A DNA stretch of 64,000 nucleotides. Origin: Triglochin maritima. Lineage: Eukaryota; Streptophyta; Magnoliopsida; Alismatales; Juncaginaceae. Under the pieces are notes generated by a model. That model was not told the origin of the DNA. It saw nothing but the letters and a program-made list of their open reading frames with translations, and searched no databases. The stretch lies in assembly GCA_963682175.1 (NCBI GenBank), contig OY821787.1:21120501-21184500 (forward strand). Reading direction: 5' to 3'. The position numbers and the translations under genes are program-made. Below are positions 21,720 through 33,852 of this stretch, one piece after another (position 1 is the stretch's first letter; every line of letters begins with the position of its first letter).

Positions 21720-21735
21720 ACCGCCAATTGGCGGT
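21720..21735. repeat. CCAATTGG-centred palindrome in solo LTR
   Basis: ACCGCCAATTGGCGGT, perfect 16-bp palindrome, followed by a near copy ACCGCTAATTGGCGGT. Same place relative to the promoter box as 12457-12478. Confidence 0.88.
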
Positions 21736-21834
21736 CTTGGACCGCTAATTGGCGGTCCATATTGCTCAGGATCCGTCGAAATTTCTCCTGGACTTGTATT
21801 AATGTTCGTTTAGGCTATTTTTGGTATTGGTTTA

Positions 21835-21886
21835 GTCCCACATCGGGGGATTGTCCCCGATTAGCTTTTTCCATGCTTATAAATAG
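21835..21886 (+). promoter_or_regulatory. USE-like box plus TATA box in solo LTR
   Basis: GTCCCACATCG at 21835-21845 and TATAAATAG at 21878-21886, 32 bp apart. Same arrangement as at 12575 and 59542. Confidence 0.6.
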
Positions 21887-24486
21887 AACTCTTCACCTTC
21901 CATTGTAATTACCCATTGTTTGGTGGCATTCTCTCTACTAAGGAGTGAGCCTTGAAGCAATAACTCAAGGTGGAGAAGGATGCTACCTTCAATGTGAGTC
22001 ATTGTTAATAAAAGTTTATTTGTTTCTTTTAATCTTGTTTTGTTATGTTGTTTGTTTTGTGTGGGTTGCATTATTTTGTTTAATTTCTTGTTTAGTAATT
22101 TTAGTATCTTAGTTAAATGTTTTCTTTACTTAGTCTAATCAGTAGTGTAATGAGTAGTGAGTAGTTCCATCCCCATTTGGGGGGTGGAGAAATATGTGAT
22201 ATAATTATGTAGTGTATTAAGTGTGTGTTATTTTTATCCATTGAGCTTTATATGATTTCCATAACCATCTAATGGGTCTCCACTCTTATCTTTGATATGC
22301 TAATGCTCTTGAATGAAGCTTAGCTTATGCTTTGATTAGTGGACCTATTTTATGGGGAATGATAAGGTTAGGATATGGATGAAGTTAATATTGGAAACAC
22401 AATTTGTAATGTATGTGCTCTTGTTGCCTTTACCTTAGCAAATGTCTTGTATGTTTTAATGATGTAGTGAAATCTTAATTCATGTGGAGGCATAGTAGGG
22501 TATAGTCTTTATACTTGAGTTCATGTAGCTTCATTCCAATTATTGTCTTGTATGTTTTAATGATGTAGTCTTATCTTAATTCATGTAGAGGCAAAGTTGG
22601 ATGTAGTTTTATGATTTCATGCACTACATGTTGTGAGGAGCTTAATGAACACACACACACTTCTTTATGTTCACATTATTTCTCTACCCCCTTTGGGGTT
22701 TAGTTTTATTGCTTATCTTCATTTCCTTTTGCATTCTAGTTTAGCATTGTAGTGTAGTTTAGTGTAACCAATCCTTTTCTCCTTTCTTTACCCCTTGCCT
22801 TCGCACAAACCAAGTGTCGACACACCTCCCAGTGGACGACCCGTATTTGCCACCGCTTCAACGCGGCCGTGCACTTGCAGTAGAAATATAAAACGATCAA
22901 TCACAAGCCGATAAACCTCCTTTTCGCCAAGGAGGAAGAGTGTTTTCTCCTGAGGGTTTTCAGCGGATACAACCACAAAATCCTACCAAAGATGCATTAA
23001 TCAATCTAGCTACACGACTCGTTGGACTTATTTTGTCGATCATGGGACGCGGTAATACAACAAGTCGACTTTATATATGTAATCGGTCCACACACCTAGC
23101 CTAATGAATTATTCGTGAAAGTTAGTTAAGGACTTAAGTGAAAGACATGGGCAACCTTAACTTCTGAATGTGATACAATGTGTAAAGTCCATTAAGGTTC
23201 TTATATGACCCTTTTTTCTTTTTTTTCTTTTCTTTGGAGCATTTTTTTGGTTGGTGTTTGATTCTCCCAGAGTCAGGTTTCTAGCATCATTGCCTAGGAG
23301 GACTTACACTATCATGTGCACCTTCCCCCAAATCTCCACATAGCGCGATCCCTACCACCCGTGTAACGGGAGTTCGGTCGGTGCATCCCAAGTTAGATGA
23401 CTCGAAAGCACCAGTCACAAAGTCCCCTCAGACCTACTTTCCCGAGTGATAGGAGCCGTATAAGAAGAGAGAACACCACTTATTTATTTATCTACATGGG
23501 AACCAAAACTCCTACACTTAAGTTTCACAAAAAGAGATTAAGGGCCCTTGACTACGACAAACTTCCTTATACTAACACACACGAATTATTGACTCACTAG
23601 TTTCGGGGTGGACTTCTTTAATGTTTGAGTGCTGAAACCCTATGATTACACGCCCCCGAGGGAAAACCGAGGTGCATCCTAACGACTCAATAAGACCTAA
23701 AGCTAGTAAAGTAGATATGCTAATGCATCAAGTTCAAGACAGCTTGGGAGCTTTCTTTTTACTTTGCCTCTCAACGGTTTTGCAAATGCTAAACAGACGC
23801 AAAACCCACAAAAACATATTCTTTCGCAAACACATGAAGATTTTGAAAGAAATGTGAAAATTTTGAAGCACTAGGCAAGCAAAAGAAGACAAGTCACCCA
23901 AGGATCATGGCAAGCAGATATATCGATATTAAATGCAGCACTCTAACATGACCCTAACAATGCACACAAAAGAAAACGAAAATCAAAGGAAAAGACTCGA
24001 CTATGTACACACGTAAAACACCCCCACACACCTACTTCATGCATTGTCCTCAATGAATGTGAGCATGAAACTACATGGATTTATGCATGAAAAAGGAAAG
24101 ATCTCACCAACATGAGGTACAAAGGGAAGTTCAAGGTCATGTTGATGGACACAACCCCGAATTCCCTCAAAACCTATGAGATGCTAAAGAAGGGATACAA
24201 ATACGTGAAAGAAATGGGGCCCAAATAATCAAGTGTTGGCGCCCACAACAATCGATGCTCACTGAAGGAGTCTTTTATTGTACTTTTTTTAATATAACTA
24301 TGTACAAACATAAGTTCCCATCTTCATTTGTCAAAATACATCAAATGGGAACCTCAAAAGTGGTTCAATGCACTTGGAAAGGGAATATGACACCACGCGG
24401 GGCCAGAATACTCATACGTGGGCCCCCTTCACAAAGAGCACAAGAGGAAATGAGAGGTTCACGAATTGGACGCAAAGGCGTCTCAT

Positions 24487-25854
24487 TTAAAGGATTAAAC
24501 TGAAAGAGCTTGAACCTCTCAAGAGTTTGGGAAATAAGGGGCAACGGAAGAAGAGTTTCTCCCGTTGCGCTGCTGAAGTTATGATCGTCAATCCAAACTC
24601 TTCAACCAACAGGCTGGTGCTCGGAACGAGGTCAAGAACCTCGTTGGGCATGTCCGACACACCAAGCAAACAAAAAGTGGGTCTCATACCCAAGGTATCC
24701 TCCAAGGAACTCCTAATAGCCTCATGAGCAATGTAGTTGTTTGATGTTCCATCATTTCCTAGATGATCAGGAACAATAGTGAGAGGCAAACTCTCATCAG
24801 GTTGTTTGAAATTGAGGTTACTAGGGAGATCTTGCTCCACCAGTAGTGAGTCCTTAAGAGGCACAACATGAAGATCATGCAGCTCAAGGGCCACGAGACA
24901 AAAAGATAAGGCACAATCCTGTGCCGACTCATAATGAATTTGGTCCTTGTTTTTCTCAATTTGAATCGAATCCTCCACTAAGTGATCGTGAATTGAAACC
25001 CCAAGTCCCTCAAACTGACTAGGAGTTTGACTTTGAAAGATTGTGCTTTGCATTTGTGCATGTGGTGGTGGTTCGATATCAAAAGATGAATCCTCATGTT
25101 GACAAGAAAAGTTACTCTCATCACGTTCACGTAATTGTTGCGACGTTTGACTCACTTGCAGTGCCATATTTTGTATGGACTGTTGAGTGGTTTCCATGAA
25201 CGTAAGGAAAGTTTGTTTTAAGGAATCAGGTATGCGGCCAACTATGAGGTCCAAGTCAGAGCTTGGGAAATTTTGGGGTTGTGTGTTGATGGGCTGAGAA
25301 TGAGTCCAATGATTTGAAGTGGGGTGTTGGTAGAAATTTGGGTATTCAGGAGGAGGATACTGGGGTGAAAATGAAGTATAAGAATTTGAATAAGAATTGT
25401 TTCCCCACGAATCCATCTCTCTCGGGTTGTACGCGGATGCGTAATGGTCATATGGAGTATTTTGGGAAAAGGTATGCTCATACTCAGGCTATGGGGGAAC
25501 ATAAGGACATTCCCTGATAACATGACCACTCAACCCGCCACAGTCGCACGGTACGGCTACTGGAGCCACCAGTTGACTCATGTCGTCTACCGCACGCATG
25601 AAAGAGGCCAAAGTTTCTTGCAATGTCTCAGTTTGATGACCAACATATAATCCGACGTAACTAGATGGAGATCTAGCAGTCGGTGCCTCTCTCATATCAC
25701 CCCTATATGAAGATTGCTCAGTCACACAATGAAGATTATCCCACCCATACGGGGTGTTCGTCTGAGCCACCCCAGGTTGCATGGGTCCGGAATACCAGGG
25801 AGAATTGTCCTGGTCCCAACGGTGATATGGATGGTCGCCCATGTTACCATCCAT
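24487..25854 (-). pseudogene. Chimeric Athila-type gag, best-preserved copy
   Basis: One reading frame of 456 codons from MDGNMGDHPY at 25854, broken by a single in-frame TAG at 25489-25491. Zinc knuckle at about 25507-25548 (CDCGGLSGHVIREC; second Cys of CX2C is Gly). Then DSWGNNSYSNSYTSF, a Pro/Tyr-rich stretch, METTQQSIQNMALQVSQTSQQL (probable coiled coil, like the same part of the gag at 51.7-51.9 kb), SFDIEPPPH, and the acidic DHLVEDSIQIEKNKDQ linker. A 1-base deletion near 24620, relative to the left unit, puts the last 45 or so codons in another frame. No protease, RT or integrase. Gag would form particles; with a broken knuckle and a stop this copy probably does not. Confidence 0.82.
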
Positions 25855-25870
25855 CTAAACAAAAAAAACT

Positions 25871-27194
25871 ATAGGTCTACTAATCTATATAGCCACACTA
25901 ATCAGAATGAGCACAACATGAGGGGTATACAAATATCCTCCTCTCAGCTCCACAGCAGACAGAATATCAGAATTCAATCAACCACCAATGGGTTCCAGAA
26001 ACAACCAACATCCACAACAGAGACATACCAAAAGCATAACAACAACATATGTAATCTAGGTGTCATGAATAAAGGTTATGGGGAACATTACCTACAGGGT
26101 ACATGCAACTACCAATCATCACATCTGATCAGAAACATGCACACAAAGGCAAGCAATAACAAGCATCATAGTAAGAGATATCGATAATTAAGACATAACG
26201 ATATTCATACTATATGATCTCTACATTTCAGAACACATAATCGATGGTTAGTGTAGTTTCAGAGAAAGTTCAGACGTGATAATGTTCATGCATCAGGTTC
26301 AGACAATAATAGATATAACATGATTCAACATGTGCACGAAACAGAATTCTGATTATTCTATACAGGTCATCATGCATGCATAGATATTGACATACAGACA
26401 ACTAGATGACATGATGATTTAAGAGTGAAATTTTAGAGCGTAGGCGCATGCATACATGTGAATATGAACATTAACCTTAGAGCTTCATTATTGTATTAGC
26501 AACATGTTAGACCTTTTAGACTTAGATTACATGCAAGAAGTCATAGTCGGAAAACACACATCTTATATGTCACATTAGCAACATCAGCCTATATTGCATG
26601 TAGTGACATGAATGCATTACTGAATGATCAATAAACTCATGCATGCATATCTGATATCATGACGTACATTCAAGCATATGATATATCTCAACATACAAAA
26701 TTTAGAGCACACATGTAACATATAACAATACAACCATTCACTAACAAAATCATCAACTTGCATAGAATCGTTAATTCATAGATCAGACCATGCATGCAAC
26801 CCCAAACCAGATGTAACCTTGACCTTCCTGACCTACCATATGACATCTCTGAGGGAGAAAAGCTTGACTGATGTGGTGCAAGAGGGCTGGTCAGACTGAA
26901 GACCCGACAGGACACGCATGGACCAATCAAGCACTAGAATCGTCAGACATGCATTTCCTCGGTCTTGGACCTCCCTGTCCTTTCCACCACAGACCCAGCC
27001 AGCCTTCCCCTTCCCTTGATCCTCTCTTCATGTGCATAGGGTCCAGCCACCACAAGATTCTAGCTGCACCAGCCGGCAGTCCGCGAACTAGAACCCGCAC
27101 GAACAAGAAACCTTAGGTGGAGATCGGGTGCACCAGCCACCCTAGCCTCCCACCGGAGCTACCATGACCACTCTGAGATGTCTGACCAGAGGTG
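25871..27194. other. Unclassified repeat-associated sequence, copy 1
   Basis: AT-rich left part, GC-richer right part (26870-27180). Nearly identical to 41345-42669. No conserved protein frame, LTR termini or RNA gene recognised. The left edge is a deletion junction with gag leader; the right edge meets a copia-type LTR. Confidence 0.7.
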
Positions 27195-30097
27195 TTCAGA
27201 GATATAAAAGAGGAAAATATTACTTTTATCTTAACCGTAGAGATATAAAAGATAATAGTTTACATAAATCAAAAGTTATTCACAATCATGGTAATTAACA
27301 TGGAACATTAATTACTGAGATAAGATTGTCGTGTTGGTCATCGATTATTGCAGCTCTACAAATATTTGACGACACGAGTGTATAAAAGAGGAATAAATTA
27401 CTTTTATATATTGAATAGACCTAGCAAGTAAAATGTTGAACGTTTTATATTAAACCACAAGTGCACGACGTCGGCGAAGACGTGGCAAATATGGGTCGTC
27501 CACAGCGAGGTGAGCAGCCTCTCGTTTGCACAAAATCAAGTGGCAAAAATAGGGAAGAGTGTTTGATTATCCTAATCTACGCTATACTACACTAAGAAGT
27601 ATGAAATGTGAAACAAAGAAACCTATCAATCCATTCACTAACCTAGTTGATTAGCATTTACATACACAAGCTGGTTATTTCAGAACCTAAACAAGCATGA
27701 GAGGTGTCTAATCATTTTGGCAAAACTCATCAAGTCATAAGTTCTATCCTAATCAAGCAAGTATACATTCATGTTTTATCAACACAATCAAAATATAAAG
27801 CATTCATTCCATTCTCTTTTGCATGTATGAATATCTATTCCACCGCCCAAAGAGGATGGAACTACTCACTACACATTAGACTAATTACTAAACTAAGCAA
27901 GGAAAGCATATTAACTAAGTTACTAAAACTAATGAAATGAAATCAAACAAAGTAAAACAAGAAACATGAAACAAACAACATAATAAAGAAACTTTTATTA
28001 AAATGATTCACAATTCAAGTAGTTTCCTCCTACTTTAGTGTGTGCTTCAAGGCCTCACTTCAAGTAGGAAGAGTAGTCACTCAAAATGTGAAGTGATTAC
28101 AATAGAAGGTGAAGAGTTCTATTTATAGCCATAGAAAAAGGTAATCCGGGACAATCCCCCGGTATGGGACTAAACAAATACCAAAAATAGAATAAACACC
28201 CTCTAATACATTTGCCACAAAAATATCCGCGGATCCAGATCAGCCCGAACCGCCAATTAGTGGTCCCAGACCACCAATTGGCGGTCTTCAGGATCCGGAT
28301 CGTCCTGGACTTCAGTCTGGGCTTTCAATGTTGGTATTGTTTGTCTTTGATGCGGTTACATGACTTGTTGGCCGACCCGAATAGAATTGCCAAATTACTC
28401 CCCATGATGGTGTGGAGTTTTCTGTTTTGCTCTTTGGTCCTTTGGTCTTACGTTCATGTCCTTCTCCGTTGCATCTTAGTCCCCAGGTATCACAATTTAG
28501 TCATTTTTCCCTGCTTTTGGGTCCTTTTATGCTTCATCTCTTCAAACCTATTTATTTCTGAAATTCAAACATAAAACTCGTCACGTAGCCTTGTTTAGGC
28601 GAAAGATAATGGATATAAGATGCAAATGTAAGCATGAAATGATGTCTATCATAAAACATTATGGCATTGTGTTTTGTGTCATTAATGTTTTACTGTGTCT
28701 TTGATCCTAAGATATGAGACTTACATCTTTTCACATAAGGAATGTTCAATTTGATTATTGTCAAAGTTATCACTGAGTATAATGATAAAGACAATAGTTG
28801 GTTAAACATGACTTATGCTGGAAAAGATAGTTCGTCAAAAGATTATCATTGCCCCTCTTTGCTTGAGTGATGATATGACTGGGGCCTTTGATAAAGTGAA
28901 ATTATAATGTGCACAATGTAACTTATGTTAAATTGCATATTTATAATTAGCTTAAAGAGATCAAGAAATGAATATAATACAAAGGTGACACATTTCTACT
29001 TTGTATATATTCTTAATATCATGAGGCAAGGGATGGACACAAGTGGTGCACTTACATCACTAAAACGATCAAGTTTAGTTTGAGTGGAACAAAGACATCT
29101 ATGTTAATTGGGTAACTATAATGTGTAGCTAGATACCGTTTATATTTTATGATATTAAGTGTTTAATTTCATTGTCAATTGACTTAGATCCTCCTATATG
29201 TCACTCTACAAAACAGGGAAATAAGAATGCTGATTTTATATTCATATGATATATCGAATTTCGTGTGAAATAGTATATATGTGGTGAATCGATTAAATCA
29301 ATGTGTCATGAAAATGACATAGTCTGAATCATTTATAAGTTCATATGAGATGTATGAATTACGGGGTGTAATAGTTGACATTACAGATGATAATATATTA
29401 CTTGTAATATGAATTTGCTAAAAAGCAAAAAGATCAAATTTTGTTGCATATAAATCCAAAATTTGGTAAAAGGCAAAAAATTGTTAATATGGTTTTGCCC
29501 GAATTAATAAGGAATTAGTATTAATCATGTATTGGAATTATTCCAATTATGGTTAAATGTGGATGTGGATGATTATGTGTCAAGTTGTGATTGATTTTAG
29601 GGAGAGAAAAACAAGAGATCATGGGTTAGTGGTTAGTCCATGATGAGGGTGTTGAGAGACCTTATATATAGGTCTTCTCTCCCTCCTTGTTTTAATTAAT
29701 GTAAAAAATTCTCCCTCCCTAACCACCCTATTAATCCATCCGAAAATTCCTTAATTATTTCAAGCGTTTGGAGATTAATATCTCAGGGAGCATAAAGGGG
29801 CTATTAGCTAGATTCCAACCTTGATTTAGAGATTGAATTGGCTAGCTCCTTTCTCTCTAATCTTGTTTAGAGTTTGGTGAACACTTGGAGGCGAATCGTC
29901 GGGCGATTCGACGAGTGAAATAACTCCGGATCTTCATAAAGGTTTTAGAGAACCTTTGGGTATGATCCTCTTATATTTGTTTTAACATATATTTATTATA
30001 TGATATTAGAGTAAATATAAACCGATGTACATGAAATTGTTGAAAATATGGAAATCGATCATGTATGCGTGTATTAAAATTTTGAAATATACACATC
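27195..30097 (+). repeat. copia-type LTR (partial), split by an Athila solo LTR, copy 1
   Basis: Clear similarity to the copia 3' LTR, e.g. AATCATGGTAATTAACATGG with TTGTCGTGTTGGTCAT (compare 6475-6535), the GTGCACAATGTGA and AGGCAAGRGAYGGACAC segments, and the GAGGCGAATCGTCGGGCGATTC region near 29889 (compare 8106). A TATATATA box lies at 29663-29670. The last bases of the LTR are cut at 30097 by an Athila-family LTR. It is interrupted at 27434-28651. Confidence 0.82.
27434..28651 (-). repeat. Athila-family solo LTR with TAAAA target duplication, copy 1
   Basis: 1218 bp, from TGTTGAACG to GATGTCTATCA (inverted). TAAAA flanks it at 27429-27433 and 28652-28656; removing it restores continuity of the copia LTR. 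Carries the paired CCAATTGG-type repeats near 28250-28290 and inverted CTATTTATAG. Same length in copy 2 (42909-44126). Confidence 0.9.
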
Positions 30098-32032
30098 TGA
30101 TTGAACGTTTTAAAATAACCGCAAGTGCACGGCCTCCTTGGAGCGGTGGCAAGTACGGGTCGATCCACAGGGAGGTGTGTCGAGTCTGGTTTGTTCGAAG
30201 GCAAGTGGGAAAACAGGGGAAGTTGTGATTACACTAAGCTACACTAACTACACTAAACGAGTAAGCATCAAACACGAAAACAAAAGCGGGGGAAATTGAA
30301 AGCTAGAAATTAGAAATGGAAAACCCCTAAGGGGTGGAGTGTGTGCACACATGTAAAAAGATGGTGAAGAATGCATCCTATAGGCACAAATGTAGGTAGT
30401 GTTTTCATGCATAGGAAGTGTCTAAAGGTTATGGCAAAACCTATCAATCCATTCACTAACCTAGTTGATTAACATTCATATACAGAAGCTAGTTATTTCA
30501 GAACCTAAACAAATATGGGAGGTGTCTAAGATGTGTGGTAAAACCCATCAAGTGTAGTATTCTACTCTAACAAGAAAGCATACATTGACATTTATCAACA
30601 CAATCAAAATATAGGATTCATTTCCATTCTTTAATGCATGTATGAACATGATCTCCACCCCCAAAAGGGGATGGAACTACTCTCTAATCATTACACTACA
30701 AACTACATTAACAAAACAAAACATTCTAATGAAAGGCAATTAAACTAAGCAAACAAGGAATATTACAAAGCTAAATGAAAGGAAACTAAACTAAACAAGC
30801 AAGTAAGAATTAAAAGACAAGACAATGTTAAAAGAAACTAAAAAAATATTGTATTTACATGACTCACATTACAAGTGGCAATGTGTGTGTGCACATGAAA
30901 TAAGTGTGGTGTTGAATGCATACAATAAGCTCAAGTTAATTAGTGTTTGTTAATGCATAAGAGGTACCTAATTGCAAAACTTATCATCTACAACACGAAC
31001 CTAGGTGATTAATATGAGCAATGCAAGGTTGTTATTAAGAACATAACAAGCATGGAGTGTACCTAACTATGGCAAAAACCATCAAGTAAAGTTCTTATTA
31101 ATTCAAGCAAGCATACTAATATGTTTCACAAACAATAATATCTAGCATTCATACCACTTACATAACTTGTACGTAGATCTATTCCACCCCCCAAAGGGGA
31201 TGGAACTACTCACTAATCATTACACTACCTACATTAACAAATGAAACATTATACTGAAAGGAAATTTAACTAAGCAAGAAAAGAGCATTAAAGAAGGTTC
31301 AAAGGAAAGGAAAGACTAAACAAGCATGCACAAATTAAAAGACAAGATTAAAAGAAACTAGAACAATTATTTTATTAACAGTGACTCACATTGAAGGTAG
31401 CATTCTTCTCCACATTGAGTTTTGCTTAAAGGCTTACTCCTTATTAGAGAGAATGCCACCAAGCAATGGGTAATTACAATGGAAGGTGAAGAGTTCTATT
31501 TATAGCCATAGAAAAAGGTAATCCAGGAAAATCCCCTGATGTGGTACTAAACAAATACCAGAAATGGACTAAATACGCATTAATACGCGACCCACCAAAA
31601 TCTTAACGGATTTGGGCCAAAACTGACAGCCAATTAGCGGTTTTGGACTGCCAATTAACGGTTTATATGGTCCAGATCACGCTGGATTTTCTTCTGGGCT
31701 TTTCTGGATGTCTTTCTTGGTCTTCGATGCATCGACTTCACTTGTTGGAGCTCCGACCCGAATAGAATTGTCAAAATACTCCCCAAGATGGTGTGGAGTT
31801 TTCTGTTTTGGTCTTTGGTCCTTCGGTCTTACGTTCAGGTCCTTGTCCCTTGCATTTTAGTCCCCATGTCTCACAATTCAGTCTGTTTTCCCTGCTTTTG
31901 GATCCTTTTATGCTTCATCTCTTCAAACCTATTTATTTTTGAAATTCAAACATAAAACTCATCACATCGCATTATTTAGGTGAAAGATAATGGTTATAAG
32001 ATACAAATATATGCCTGAAATGATGTCAATCA
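30098..32032 (-). repeat. Composite Athila-family LTR at the duplication joint
   Basis: 30098-30881 begins TGATTGAACG and belongs to the LTR subtype also seen complete to 46585 in copy 2. From 30882 on it is the subtype of 15654-16804. The joint ACAAGTGGCAAT/GTGTGTGTGCAC puts LTR positions out of register, so part of the LTR is represented twice. It is followed by the usual inverted polypurine tract. Confidence 0.88.
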
Positions 32033-33852
32033 AATACCCCTACACCTAACTTTTGTTATTCCCGAGCATAACAAAGAAGGGCAAAAGCATACGAAAAACA
32101 AGAAATCGTAACTCACTTTCATAGGAATCACGGTTGCACTTAGCACGTGTATCAAACCGATAAACCTCCTTTTCGCCAAGGAGGAAGAGTGTTTTCTCCT
32201 GAGGGTTTTCAGCGGATACACCCACAAAATCCTAACAAAGATGCATTAATCAATCTAGCTACACGACTCGTTGGACTTATTTTGTCGATCATGAGACGCG
32301 GTAATACAACAAGTCGACTTTATATATGTAATCGGTCCACACACCTAGCCTAATGAATTATTCGTGAAAGTTAGTTAAGGACTTAAGTGAAAGACATGGG
32401 CAACCTTAAGTTCTGAATGTGATACAATGTGTAAAGTCCATTACGGTTCTTATTTGACCCTTTTTTTCTTTTTTTTCTTTTCTTTGGAGCATTTTATTGG
32501 TTGGTGTTTGATTCTCCCAGGGTCAGGTTTCGTGCATCATTGCCTAGGAGGACTTACACTATCATGTACACCTTCCCCCAAATCTCCACATAGCGCGATC
32601 CCTACCACCCATGTAACAGGAGTTCGGTCAGTGCATCCCAAGTTAGTTGACTCGAAAGCACCAGGCACAAAGTCCCCTCAGACCTACTTTCCCGAGTGAT
32701 AGGAGCCGTGCAAGAAGAGAGAACACCACTTATTTATTCATCTACATGGGAACCAAAACTCCTACACTTAAGTTTCACAAAAAGAGATTAAGGACCCTTG
32801 ACTACGACAAACTTCCTTATACTAACACACACGAATTATTGACTCACTAGGTTCAGGGTGGACTTCTTTAATGTTTGAGAGCTGAAACCCTATGATTACA
32901 AGCCCCCCGAGGGAAAACCGGGGTGCATCCTAACGACTCGATAATACCTAAAGCTAGTAAACTAGATATCCTAATGCATCAAGTTCAAGAGAGCTTTGGG
33001 AGCTTTCTTTTTACTTTGCCTCTCAAAGGTATTGCACATGCTAAACACACGCAAAACCCACAAAAACATTTTCTTTCGCAAACACATGAAGATTTTGAAA
33101 GAAATGTGAAAATTTTGAAGCACTAGGCAAGCAAAAGAAGACAAGTCACCCAAGGATCATGGCAAGCAGATATATCGATATTAAATGCAGCACTCTAACA
33201 TGACCCTAAAAATGCACAAAAAAGAATTCATAAATCAAAGGAAAAGACTCGACTATGTACACACGTAAAACACCCCCCACACCTACTTCATGCATTGTCC
33301 TCAATGAACGTGAGCATGAAACTAGATGGATTTATGCATGAAAAAGGAAAGATCTCACTAACATGAAGTACAAAGGGAAGTTCAAGGTCATGTTGATGGA
33401 CACAAACCCGAATTCCCTCAAAAACTATGAGATGCTAAAGAAGGGATACAAATACGTGAATGAAATGGGGCCCAAATAGTCAAGGGTTTGCGCCCACAAC
33501 AATCGATGCTCACTGAAGGAGTTTTTTATTGTACTTTTTTTAATATAACTATGTACAAATATAAGTTCTCATTTTCATTTGTCAAAATACATCAAATGGG
33601 AACCTCAAAAGTGGGTCAATGCACTTGGAAAGGGAATATGACACCACGCGGGGCCAGATTACTCATACGTGGGCCCCCTTCACAAAGAGCACAAGATGAA
33701 ATGAGAGGTTCATGAATTGGACGCAAAGGCGTCTCATTTAAAAGGTCAAACTGAAAGAGCTTGAATCTTTAAAAAGTTTGGGAAATAAGGGGCAACGGAA
33801 GAAGAGTTTCTCCCGTTGCGCTGTTGAAGTTGTGATCGTCAATCCAAACTCT
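32033..33852 (-). other. 3' untranslated region of left unit, copy 2
   Basis: Equivalent of 16805-18623. Non-coding, with inverted polypurine tract at its left edge and the T-rich run at 32459-32484. Confidence 0.82.

Larger units (their letters stand above)
21350..22903 (+). repeat. Solo Athila-family LTR with CAAGC target duplication
   Basis: 1554 bp, TGATTGACATC to CGATCAATCA. CAAGC at 21345-21349 and 22904-22908 flanks it. The uninterrupted site, with a single CAAGC, is present in three paralogous places (near 16926, 32155 in mutated form and 36596-36600). It is absent from duplication copy 2, so it arrived, and lost its internal region, after or independently of the duplication. Confidence 0.92.
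21225..24486 (-). other. 3' untranslated region of right unit, split by solo LTR
   Basis: Family 3' untranslated region, interrupted at 21350-22903. Without the insert, CACGTGTAACAAGC joins CGATAAACCTCC exactly as at 16926 and 36600. Contains the usual T-rich run (23213-23235), the dyad and the G-rich tract (inverted, near 24020-24060). No coding region. Confidence 0.85.
15390..25870 (-). mobile_element. Tandem run of pol-less Athila-derived elements, copy 1
   Basis: Read on the minus strand from the right: gag and 3' untranslated region, LTR (20120-21224), leader, gag and 3' untranslated region, LTR (15390-16804). The two units share the middle LTR, as expected from unequal recombination between elements. 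RT, RNase H and integrase are absent from both units. The right end is cut by a deletion at 25870; a solo LTR interrupts the right unit at 21350-22903. Confidence 0.8.
15654..30881. repeat. Segmental duplication copy 1 (15.2 kb)
   Basis: Aligns in direct orientation with 30882-46357. Offsets are constant over long stretches (15228 at the left, 13692 after the solo LTR, 15475 after the deletion), with few mismatches. Differences: solo LTR at 21350-22903 only here, and a 1782-bp segment (39563-41344 of copy 2) missing here. Confidence 0.93.

Noticed and set aside
26688..27116. Frames in the unclassified block
   Set aside because: Short, overlapping on opposite strands, and no recognisable motif.
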